Of a DNA stretch of 17,415 nucleotides, positions 8,717 through 15,544 are shown piece after piece. The position numbers were made by a program, and so were the translations under genes. Each line of letters begins with the position of its first letter. Within the stretch, counting starts at the first letter, position 1. Below the pieces are notes generated by a model. That model ran no database searches, was not told where the DNA came from, and saw only the letters and a list, made by a program, of their open reading frames with translations. Origin of the DNA: Saccharicrinis sp. UBA6048 (lineage in GTDB: Bacteria > Bacteroidota > Bacteroidia > Bacteroidales > Marinilabiliaceae); NCBI GenBank assembly GCA_002429115.1, contig DIYS01000088.1:1-17415 (forward strand), in the 5' to 3' direction.

Positions 8717-9604
8717 TTATGATTTTGCTTTATCCAGAATGCTAATAATTTTTTCCAAGTCTTCATCTGATGTAAAAGGAATAACGATTTTCCCTTTTCC
8801 ATTATCAGTGCGTGAGAATTGGATATTCGTTCTAAAGAATGTAGACAATTGAGATCTCAATGCCTCGTATTCTTCGGGTAGATTTTTTTTCGAATTGTTT
8901 GCTTTTTTTGATTCGATACCGTTGTTAAGATCGCGAACCATCTGTTCTACTTTACGAACAGACAAATCGTTTTTAACTGCCTCTTCAAACAGCATAATTT
9001 GTGCTCTTGGGTCTTCCACACTAATGATTGCGCGTGCATGTCCCATTCCAATTTGCTTCTCGACCAATCCAAGCTGTATCTCAGCCGGAAGTTTTAACAA
9101 ACGTAAATAGTTGGTGACAGTTGATCGTTTTTTACCAACACGCTCTGACATGCTCTCCTGGGTTAGATTACATTCTTCAATCAGGCGCTGGTAACTAATT
9201 GCTACTTCAATCGGATCAAGATCTTCGCGCTGAATATTCTCAACCAGTGCCATCTCCAGCATAGTATCGTCATCAGCAGTACGCACATAAGCCGGTACTT
9301 TCTTTAACCCGGCCAGCTTAGAAGCACGATAACGACGCTCACCGGCAATCAACTGGTATTTGTCAGGACCGATCTTACGAAGTGTTAATGGCTGAACAAT
9401 ACCGATCTGCTTAATCGACTCTGATAGTTCAATTAAACGTTCCTGATCGAATTTAGTACGTGGCTGCCACGGGTTGACTTCAATTTTATCAATATCAATT
9501 TCGTTAATTGATGCAGCTGGTTTCGTTTCTCTTTTATGAGTTACTTCATCCGCATTCTCAATTAATGCACCCAATCCACGTCCTAATGCGTTCTTTCTTG
9601 CCAT
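8717..9604 (-). CDS. parB: Chromosome partitioning protein ParB/Spo0J family
   Basis: ParB binds parS sites near the replication origin, spreads as a CTP-dependent clamp, and works with ParA to segregate chromosomes. At 295 residues the protein has the usual length. The ParB/Srx N-terminal domain (about 33-125) contains NPWQPRTKF, the CTP-binding GERRYRAS (88-95) and ENIQRED (122-128). The central helix-turn-helix domain begins near LTQESMSERVGKKRSTVTNY, split across 147-166, and includes MGHARAI (187-193). The C-terminal dimerisation segment follows a Lys/Asn-rich linker (about 230-242). parB lies 51 bases after parA and 8 bases before the DUF5683 gene. The N-terminal KNALGRGLGALI is also typical of ParB and is the region that stimulates ParA. 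Confidence 0.97.
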   Translation of the reverse strand: MARKNALGRGLGALIENADEVTHKRETKPAASINEIDIDKIEVNPWQPRTKFDQERLIELSESIKQIGIVQPLTLRKIGPDKYQLIAGERRYRASKLAGLKKVPAYVRTADDDTMLEMALVENIQREDLDPIEVAISYQRLIEECNLTQESMSERVGKKRSTVTNYLRLLKLPAEIQLGLVEKQIGMGHARAIISVEDPRAQIMLFEEAVKNDLSVRKVEQMVRDLNNGIESKKANNSKKNLPEEYEALRSQLSTFFRTNIQFSRTDNGKGKIVIPFTSDEDLEKIISILDKAKS

Positions 9605-9655
9605 TTTTTATTTATCGTTAATTCTAATAAAATTCTTTCATCGTAATGTCTGAAC

Positions 9656-10435
9656 TTATTTTTTCTCAGACAGGTTATTTTTCTTCAGCAGTTCGCGAGC
9701 AAGGTTCAGGTAGTTAACAGCACCCTTTGAAGTTGCATCGTACATCACCACTGCCTTACCATAACTTGGTGCTTCACTCAATTTAATATTTCGCGAAACC
9801 AGCGTTTGGAAAACCATATCCTGGAAATGACGCTGTACTTCTTCAACCACCTGATTTGACAGGTTCAGTCGAGAATCGTACATGGTCAATAAGAAACCTT
9901 CAATTTCCAACTCAGGATTTAAACGGCTCTGAATGATTTTAATTGTGTTTAATAATTTGCCTAATCCTTCCAATGCAAAATATTCGCATTGAACCGGAAT
10001 TATGACCGAGTCAGCTGCTGTTAAAGCATTAACTGTGATCAAACCTAATGATGGAGAGCAGTCAATCAGAATAAAGTCATATTGGTCGCGCACCTGCTCC
10101 AACACTTTACTAAGTACTTTTTCACGATCTGGTAAGTTCAGCATTTCAATCTCGGCACCCACCAAATCGATATGCGATGGCAAAACATGTAAATGTTCTA
10201 TTTCAGTCTGTAAGACAGCAGCCTTAGCTTCAACGCCATCAATAATACACTCGTAAATACTGTTCTCAACCTCTCTTAAATCAAACCCGAGACCTGATGT
10301 GGCATTTGCCTGTGGGTCGGCATCAACAATGAGTACATTGTATTCCAAAACCGCCAGACTGGCTGCCAGGTTAATTGCTGTTGTTGTTTTTCCTACGCCT
10401 CCTTTTTGGTTTGCAAGAGCTATGATTTTTGCCAT
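9656..10435 (-). CDS. parA: ParA/Soj family chromosome-partitioning ATPase
   Basis: This 259-residue protein is a deviant-Walker P-loop ATPase that binds DNA nonspecifically as an ATP dimer and forms the moving gradient for ParB-parS complexes. The start MAKIIALANQKGGVGKTTTA carries the deviant Walker A motif with its signature Lys (KGGVGKTT, 11-18). DADPQAN (38-44) is the Walker A' motif, and LIDCSPSLG (123-131) is Walker B. Its length without an N-terminal DNA-binding extension fits the chromosomal Soj type rather than large plasmid ParA proteins. It is the first gene of the parA-parB-DUF5683-mltD run and is preceded by a 137-base gap with candidate promoter elements and a direct repeat. 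Confidence 0.97.
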   Translation of the reverse strand: MAKIIALANQKGGVGKTTTAINLAASLAVLEYNVLIVDADPQANATSGLGFDLREVENSIYECIIDGVEAKAAVLQTEIEHLHVLPSHIDLVGAEIEMLNLPDREKVLSKVLEQVRDQYDFILIDCSPSLGLITVNALTAADSVIIPVQCEYFALEGLGKLLNTIKIIQSRLNPELEIEGFLLTMYDSRLNLSNQVVEEVQRHFQDMVFQTLVSRNIKLSEAPSYGKAVVMYDATSKGAVNYLNLARELLKKNNLSEKK

Positions 10436-10478
10436 ATCAATGGTGTTTTTTCGATTTGATTTTAGGGGCTACAAAATG

Positions 10479-10523
10479 GTTAAAATTTTTCTGAAAGCCA
10501 AAGTTAAAATTTTCTCAAATATA
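10479..10523 (-). promoter_or_regulatory. Candidate parA promoter region with two -7-like boxes and a direct repeat
   Basis: On the minus strand there are two exact TAnnTTTG boxes: TATATTTG (10523-10516) and TAACTTTG (10506-10499). Neither has a TTTG at the usual 19-21 bases upstream, so either could be chance in this AT-rich gap. The 11-base direct repeat GTTAAAATTTT (plus-strand reading) occurs at 10479-10489 and 10503-10513, 24 bases apart, and surrounds or overlaps these boxes. It could be an operator or simple AT bias. Confidence 0.35.
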
Positions 10524-10572
10524 TAGGCTAGCTACGCATAAAAATAGCTGATGTTTCAATTTGGCCTTATTG

Positions 10573-11571
10573 TTAATTAACTATTTTCTCAAAACACTCT
10601 TCCAGAAGCTCTTGCTTATCTATTGGAACAACACCCGGATGCTCACAGACTAATCCTCCAGCCATATTGGCAATACCGGCAACATGTTTTTCATTTAACC
10701 CGGAAGCCAGGCACAAAGCACTTACACTGATTACAGTATCGCCAGCTCCTGAAACATCGGCTATATCACGAATCTCTGCCGGAATAAAATGATGCAACTG
10801 ATCATTTAATATGAGTACACCTTTCTCTGCCATCGTCACCATGAAATTTCGCATATTTTGTGCGTGTAAAAATTCCTTGGCTGATTGAAGCAATCCCTCC
10901 TTATCATCAGCACCAACATCAACCTTAGCACCCTCTTTAAATTCTTTGAGGTTGGGTTTGAAGAACGTGACGCCTTTGTACTCCAGGAAATTCCGTTTCT
11001 TAGGATCCACTAAAGTAGGAATGCCCTTACTCTGAGCAATTTCGATTGTTTTGCTTATTGTATGAGGCGTTAGAACACCTTTATCGTAGTCTTCGAAAAT
11101 TATCGCATCAATCTTATAGGTATTCAACAAATCTTCGATATGCAGCTGAAGCTTTTTTTCCAGATCTTCTTCCAACGGGTGATTTTCTTCTTCATCAATA
11201 CGAAGCAAATGTTGATTTTGACTGATGATGCGGGTCTTTACTGTTGTTTTGCGTTTGCCCGATGAAATAATACCCTGAGCTGATAAATCATTATCCTCAA
11301 GAAGCTGTTTGAATATCTCACCCGATTCATCATTGGCAATCACAGAGCACATAATTGGCTTGGCTCCTAATGATTGGATATTTAAGGCTACATTAGCGGC
11401 ACCTCCAAGGCGGTTTTCCCTATTAGTAGTGGCTAAAATAGGAACCGGAGCCTCTGGTGATATACGATTGACATCGCCCCATAGATAAGAGTCGATCATC
11501 ACATCGCCTATAATTAGAATGTGCATTTTATCAAACGCATCAAAAACCTGTGTTAGCTCCTTACGTGTCAT
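10573..11571 (-). CDS. rfaE1: D-glycero-beta-D-manno-heptose-7-phosphate kinase (PfkB family, RfaE1/HldA-type)
   Basis: This 332-residue PfkB-family sugar kinase most resembles the kinase half of HldE (RfaE domain I), which phosphorylates heptose 7-phosphate at C1 on the way to ADP-heptose for LPS core. Visible features are IGDVMIDSYLWGDVNRISPEAP split across 21-42, NRLGGAANVALN (53-64), the KPNLKEF motif (205-211) and the PfkB signature DVSGAGDT (272-279), whose Asp278 is the catalytic base. There is no cytidylyl/adenylyltransferase domain, so the adenylyl step must be encoded elsewhere. A perfect Bacteroidota -7 box lies just upstream. The gene is separated from parA and from the LytTR gene by 137 and 126 bases and looks like its own unit. 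Other PfkB sugar specificities are possible but less likely. Confidence 0.88.
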   Translation of the reverse strand: MTRKELTQVFDAFDKMHILIIGDVMIDSYLWGDVNRISPEAPVPILATTNRENRLGGAANVALNIQSLGAKPIMCSVIANDESGEIFKQLLEDNDLSAQGIISSGKRKTTVKTRIISQNQHLLRIDEEENHPLEEDLEKKLQLHIEDLLNTYKIDAIIFEDYDKGVLTPHTISKTIEIAQSKGIPTLVDPKKRNFLEYKGVTFFKPNLKEFKEGAKVDVGADDKEGLLQSAKEFLHAQNMRNFMVTMAEKGVLILNDQLHHFIPAEIRDIADVSGAGDTVISVSALCLASGLNEKHVAGIANMAGGLVCEHPGVVPIDKQELLEECFEKIVN

Positions 11572-11591
11572 GCTCTGATTTTTTAGTGGAG

Positions 11592-11622
11592 CAAAGATAG
11601 AAAATTGATGGTGGCTATGAAA
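11592..11622 (-). promoter_or_regulatory. Candidate promoter for rfaE1
   Basis: On the minus strand TATCTTTG (11599-11592) is an exact match to the Bacteroidota -7 consensus TAnnTTTG. TTTC (11622-11619), one base off the TTTG -33 element, lies 19 bases upstream. Transcription would start around 11585, leaving a leader of roughly 15 bases before ATG 11571. Confidence 0.45.
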
Positions 11623-11697
11623 GTGATGTTTGTGGGTTGGGAGTTTTGGGTTTCAAATCAACAGTTAACCAGTTCGACAAATCAGCAATTCTATAAC

Positions 11698-12423
11698 TTA
11701 CCCAATACTGTTTCTATCCAGCATATTTTTAACGAGATCTTTATAATTTCGCCCGATTGGAATATTTTCCCCATTGATATTAAGACTACCCGAATTGTAG
11801 CTTGCAATTTTATCAATCGCAATAATAAAAGAGCGATGAACGCGTATAAAGTGAGTTTCAGGCAATTTTTCTTCAATATTACTAATCGTATTCATCGTTC
11901 TGACTTCTTCGCCGTTAGTCAAAAAAATGGAAACATAATTACGTACACTCTCGATATGGGTTATTTCATTGAGCATGACCTTAACCATCATTTTGTCTGA
12001 CTTAACAAACATGAACGAATCACTAAACGTATTTTGGCTTTGCTGTTGGGGAATCTCTTTTTGTGAATACAATTTCGAATAACGATTGATTGATTTAATA
12101 AACCGTTCAAATGAAATTGGCTTGATGAGATAATCCAATGCCTCCAGCTCAAAACCTTCGAGGGCGTACTCTGAGTAGGCCGTGGTAAAGATGACTTCCG
12201 GGCGTTCATTCATACTTTTCAGCATCTGTAGGCCTGTTAATCCAGGCATCTGTATATCCAGAAATACAAGATCCACACCTGTATTATTCATTACCTGAAG
12301 CGCCTCAACGGCTGTATTGCAAGTAGCAACCAACTGAAGGATTTCAATGCGATTTATGTATTCGGCAATAATATCAATCGCCAATGGTTCATCATCTACA
12401 ATTATACATCTGATTGGTTTCAT
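11698..12423 (-). CDS. LytTR family response regulator
   Basis: This 241-residue protein has an N-terminal receiver domain (about 1-120) and a C-terminal LytTR DNA-binding domain (about 142-238). The receiver has the acidic pocket VDDE (9-12), the phosphoacceptor Asp56 in LVFLDIQMPG, TTAYSEYALEGFELEALDYL (80-99) and the conserved Lys101 in KP. The LytTR part shows the family patterns IESVRNYVSIF and ETHFIRVHRSFIIA, and ends near INGENIPIGRNYKDLV. LytTR proteins bind pairs of short direct repeats spaced about two helical turns apart. Its ATG overlaps the TGA of the sensor kinase gene by four bases (ATGA), so the pair is coupled. No genes other than its own operon and its divergent neighbour can be named as targets; a matching candidate operator lies upstream of the kinase gene. 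Confidence 0.95.
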   Translation of the reverse strand: MKPIRCIIVDDEPLAIDIIAEYINRIEILQLVATCNTAVEALQVMNNTGVDLVFLDIQMPGLTGLQMLKSMNERPEVIFTTAYSEYALEGFELEALDYLIKPISFERFIKSINRYSKLYSQKEIPQQQSQNTFSDSFMFVKSDKMMVKVMLNEITHIESVRNYVSIFLTNGEEVRTMNTISNIEEKLPETHFIRVHRSFIIAIDKIASYNSGSLNINGENIPIGRNYKDLVKNMLDRNSIG

Positions 12424-13490
12424 AAGCGATTATTAAGTTTTATTTTCAGGACGACCAGGTAAGCACCTTCATCCGAGGTGACTTTTAAATCATAGCGATT
12501 GAGATAGAGCAAGTCAAGGCGCCTTACAACATTTTGAAGCCCAATACCACTGGCTGCCGGTGATTCTGTTGCCACATTCGGAATGCTATTTTCCACTTTC
12601 AGGATAAGTTCCTGATCTTTCGTTCCTATTTCAATGGTAATCCATGCTGTACCGTATAGTCCTCGCGTGCTATGCTTAAAACTATTTTCCAAAAACGGTA
12701 GAATTATCATTGGTGCAATAGTAAGGTTATCGTCGTCACCCCAAATATTAACACTTAGTTCCACCCTGTTGGCATACCTTATCTTCTCAAGCTCAAGGTA
12801 ACTTTTAACGCTCTCAAGTTCCTTTCTGAGATCAACTTGCGGAGCATTGGTTTCGTAAAGCATATATCTTAATAAGTCAGATAATTTTAAAATAACATCC
12901 AACGACTGATCTGACTTCTTAAGTATTAATGAATAGAGGCTATTAAGGGTATTAAATAAGAAGTGTGGTTGAACCTGATTCTTAAGAAATACGAGTTCCG
13001 CCTCAAGTTTATCTTTGGCCAGTGATTGTTCGCCCTGCTGCACATTTGAAAGATACTCCATCAGTTTAACAGTCATTGGAATAGCCAGAACAGAACTGAT
13101 ATTAACAGCACTTCGTACCAGCATCACAATGTTAAACGTGGGTTCTTTGCTCCACTCAGGGAAAAACGTATCCACGATAATCAGGTTATCCGTAATACGT
13201 TGTAAGCTCGACGCAACAAATAATGCCAAGAGGAAAAGCCATATAAATCGCCATATCTTACCCTGAAACAGATACTTTGGAAACAGGTAATAAATAATGC
13301 TATAAACAAGTAACATTTTGATCGGCAGATTGATAATCTCAACACTAATAGTTTTAATGTAATTATTATCGTGCGTACCCCATGCCAGTGCAAAAAACAG
13401 AGAAAATAACACCCAGTAACTAATGTGCTGAAACCATCTGTTATTTAGAACCCGGGCTGCTAATCTGTTATTATTGGTGATAATCTGCAT
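12420..13490 (-). CDS. LytS-like sensor histidine kinase (His_kinase/PF06580 type)
   Basis: The protein has 356 residues. Four hydrophobic segments at about 24-38, 55-72, 80-97 and 120-143 form an N-terminal membrane sensor with little extracellular material. A short coiled segment then leads to the His_kinase domain, with phosphoacceptor His176 in QVQPHFLFNTLNSLYSLI. The ATPase domain has its N box at LPFLENSFKHS (264-274) and its G box at GIGLQN (315-320). Kinases of this type pair with LytTR regulators, here the gene that overlaps its stop by four bases. It probably signals membrane state or a small molecule, but the ligand is not deducible. The 255-base gap upstream holds a symmetric repeat array that may be this operon's operator. 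No convincing -7/-33 promoter pair was found by eye. Confidence 0.95.
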   Translation of the reverse strand: MQIITNNNRLAARVLNNRWFQHISYWVLFSLFFALAWGTHDNNYIKTISVEIINLPIKMLLVYSIIYYLFPKYLFQGKIWRFIWLFLLALFVASSLQRITDNLIIVDTFFPEWSKEPTFNIVMLVRSAVNISSVLAIPMTVKLMEYLSNVQQGEQSLAKDKLEAELVFLKNQVQPHFLFNTLNSLYSLILKKSDQSLDVILKLSDLLRYMLYETNAPQVDLRKELESVKSYLELEKIRYANRVELSVNIWGDDDNLTIAPMIILPFLENSFKHSTRGLYGTAWITIEIGTKDQELILKVENSIPNVATESPAASGIGLQNVVRRLDLLYLNRYDLKVTSDEGAYLVVLKIKLNNRL

Positions 13491-13543
13491 AGTGCCAATT
13501 TATTGTCCCAAATTACATATTTATTAACACTCATACTTATTTA

Positions 13544-13617
13544 AAGGACAAAATACAGGAAATCAAGGACAGATGACCATGTTGCTATTTATCCTTCAAA
13601 ACTGGTTGTATGTCCTT
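13544..13617. promoter_or_regulatory. Dyad-symmetric array of four 13-bp elements, candidate LytTR operator
   Basis: Four elements fit AAGGAYANANNRC. Two are on the plus strand, beginning at 13544 and 13565. Two are on the minus strand, beginning at 13617 and 13596. Each same-strand pair is spaced exactly 21 bases start to start, and both nested pairs share one dyad centre between 13580 and 13581. Paired direct repeats two helical turns apart are how LytTR regulators dock on DNA. The array sits 54-127 bases upstream of the LytS-like kinase ATG and ends 129 bases before the divergent gene at 13746, so it could control either or both. Binding by the adjacent LytTR protein is inferred. Confidence 0.5.
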
Positions 13618-13745
13618 ATAATTTGAAGAAGCAATTCATATATGCTTGATTTGACATTGTGAATGATCATCAGGAAATTGGTCTTTTATACAAGTTGTTC
13701 GGAAGCTAAGAAATTGCTTTCCAGAAACCTTATTAACTATAAAGT

Positions 13746-14393
13746 ATGAATATCATTTCTCAATTGAAATCAAATCGATCGACAATTTTAAGAATTTTTG
13801 TTATATCAATGTTTCTTATTTGCTGTGTTGTGTTACTAAATAAATTGAAAGGCATCCCTATTGGCGTTTTGACTCGAGATATAACGACTGCCGCTGGAGT
13901 CCCATTCTATACAGGTTTTTTTTCACAAGTAGGATTTATTTTCTGGATTGCTACAGCATCACTTTGTATGTTTAGTTTCCATATAAGCTCTAAAAGTGAA
14001 GGAAATACAATGTTTAGAAAATTTCTTTTTCTATCTGGATTGTTATCGTTACTTCTCTGTTTCGATGACATGTTTTTACTACATGAACAAGTGATTCCAA
14101 AAGTCTTTGGCATATCAGAAAAAGGAGTGTACACCACTTATGGCATCCTGGCCATATTTTTACTTGTAAAATTTTATCCGATTATACTAAAAACTGATTA
14201 TATACTGCTTGCTATGGCTTTTATATTCTTTGGTCTCTCGATTGTTATAGATTTAATTCACATACCTGGTATAAATCCATACCTTTTAGAAGATGGAGTC
14301 AAGATGTTTGGCATAGTAAGTTGTTTTTTTTATTTCTATGGTAATGTTGTAGACATAGTCTCTAACTCTACCACATTACTTAAGGGCAAATAA
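13746..14393 (+). CDS. Hypothetical six-helix integral membrane protein, AT-rich
   Basis: This 215-residue protein is not recognised with confidence. Six hydrophobic segments are visible, at about 15-34, 57-78, 92-111, 130-146, 153-171 and 185-203. Polar residues sit inside or next to the helices in a pattern that looks functional rather than random: FDDMFLLHEQ (106-115), IDLIH (168-172) and LLEDGVKMFG (180-189). Such buried Asp/Glu/His clusters occur in membrane hydrolases such as the CREST group, but that link is speculative. Hand-counted samples give about 25-28% G+C, against about 50% in sampled lines of parB and of the GH13 gene, which suggests later acquisition or relaxed codon use. It is divergent from the LytS/LytTR operon and shares its upstream region. 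No terminator is evident after it. Confidence 0.75.
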   Translation: MNIISQLKSNRSTILRIFVISMFLICCVVLLNKLKGIPIGVLTRDITTAAGVPFYTGFFSQVGFIFWIATASLCMFSFHISSKSEGNTMFRKFLFLSGLLSLLLCFDDMFLLHEQVIPKVFGISEKGVYTTYGILAIFLLVKFYPIILKTDYILLAMAFIFFGLSIVIDLIHIPGINPYLLEDGVKMFGIVSCFFYFYGNVVDIVSNSTTLLKGK

Positions 14394-14529
14394 GAGCAGT
14401 AAATTCATGGAGTGTAATCTACATCAATTGTTGTGCAACTTGAAAGGCAAGCACCTGCTAGTTAGCTACCATTCTTATAATCAATGCCATCCTGACACTT
14501 GATTTTCAATTCTTGATACTTAAAAAAAC

Positions 14530-15438
14530 ATGCGACTACTACAAACCACTATATTGCTAACGATTACATGTACCATGATGGCACAAAACATCAAGGTTTC
14601 ATCAGGAAAAGTTATTCGGCACGAAATGTTCGAATCAGCATTTGTGGATGCGCGACATGTTGATGTGTGGTTGCCCCAAGACTATTCTTCGGAAAAGAAA
14701 TACGCTGTGCTGTATATGCACGACGGACAAATGTTGTTTGATGCCTCATCCACCTGGAATAAACAGGAATGGGGTGTGGATGAAACAATGACGCAATTAA
14801 TGCAGAACGATCAGATTCGTGATTGTATTGTCGTAGGCATCTGGAATATTAAAGACTATCGCCATTCTGAGTATTTTCCACAACGCGCGTGGCAGATGAC
14901 TGGCAAAAAAGAACAGGCTGAGATTTTAAAAAAGCAAGATGCACATATCAACCCTAAGTTGTTTGAAAAAGGCTTGCGGGCAGATAATTACCTGCGATTT
15001 ATTGTGCAAGAGCTAAAACCATTTATTGATCAGACCTATGCAACAAAGGCAGATAAAGCCAATACCTTTATTATGGGATCAAGCATGGGCGGATTGATTA
15101 GTTGCTACGCGATTTGTGAGTATCCGGGTGTATTCGAAGGAGCCATTTGTATGAGCACACATTGGCCGGCTGTCGATGGTATTACACTTAAATACCTTAA
15201 AAATCATCTGCCAAATCCTGACACACACCGCATCTATTTTGATTATGGCACCGAAACCTTAGATGCCCTTTACGAACCTTATCAGCAAAAAGTAGATGCC
15301 CTGATGGAAAGGAACGGTTTTGTAATGGACAAAAACTTTATGAGCAGAAAATTTGAAGGCGCAGCACATGATGAAAACGCCTGGAAAAAACGCCTTCATA
15401 TACCATTAGAATATATGTTGAAAACAGAAAATAGATAA
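14530..15438 (+). CDS. Secreted alpha/beta-hydrolase, Fes/esterase-D-like (PF00756) esterase
   Basis: This 302-residue protein begins with a signal peptide (about 1-18, ending TMMAQ). The PF00756 esterase fold follows: HVDVWLPQDY, then VLYMHDGQMLFD (60-71), typical of this family. The nucleophile elbow is GSSMGG (183-188) with Ser185. Likely acid residues are Asp238 or Asp245 in YFDYGTETLD, and the catalytic His is His280 in GAAHDENAW. Family members hydrolyse carbohydrate esters such as acetyl or feruloyl groups, siderophore esters or S-formylglutathione. The secretion signal and the GH13 gene 106 bases downstream favour a carbohydrate-related role. The A-rich leader just before ATG 14530 and the immediate signal peptide support this start. 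The true substrate is unknown. Confidence 0.88.
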   Translation: MRLLQTTILLTITCTMMAQNIKVSSGKVIRHEMFESAFVDARHVDVWLPQDYSSEKKYAVLYMHDGQMLFDASSTWNKQEWGVDETMTQLMQNDQIRDCIVVGIWNIKDYRHSEYFPQRAWQMTGKKEQAEILKKQDAHINPKLFEKGLRADNYLRFIVQELKPFIDQTYATKADKANTFIMGSSMGGLISCYAICEYPGVFEGAICMSTHWPAVDGITLKYLKNHLPNPDTHRIYFDYGTETLDALYEPYQQKVDALMERNGFVMDKNFMSRKFEGAAHDENAWKKRLHIPLEYMLKTENR

Positions 15439-15544
15439 GTATCAAATGTCGGTAGCGAAAAGTTTTGCCTATGTTATTCCTAGACAGTACACTTAAGCAC
15501 AGCCTACTGACTTAAAACTGATAAACTAATATAAATCAATACAC

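Noticed and set aside
9450..9480. Partly palindromic GTACGTGGCTGCCACGGG segment inside parB, considered as a parS site
   Set aside because: It lacks the parS core (a GTTCCACGTGGAAC-like palindrome). No good parS match was noticed by eye anywhere in the window, though a computed search would be needed to exclude one.
10529..10552. Short inverted repeat AGCTA/TAGCT between rfaE1 and parA, considered as a terminator
   Set aside because: The stem is only five base pairs with a long AT-rich loop and no adjacent T-run on the relevant strand.
10573..11571. Possibility that the kinase gene is a bifunctional HldE
   Set aside because: The protein ends right after the PfkB domain at 332 residues, and the following DNA holds no nucleotidyltransferase frame.
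13491..13543. Possible -7 box (GTAATTTG) for the LytS-like kinase gene
   Set aside because: Spacing between TA and TTTG is one base short of TAnnTTTG, and no -33 element sits at the right distance.
14394..14529. Gap between the membrane protein and the esterase examined for small genes, terminators or RNAs
   Set aside because: Only weak, short inverted repeats and no credible open frame or promoter match were seen.
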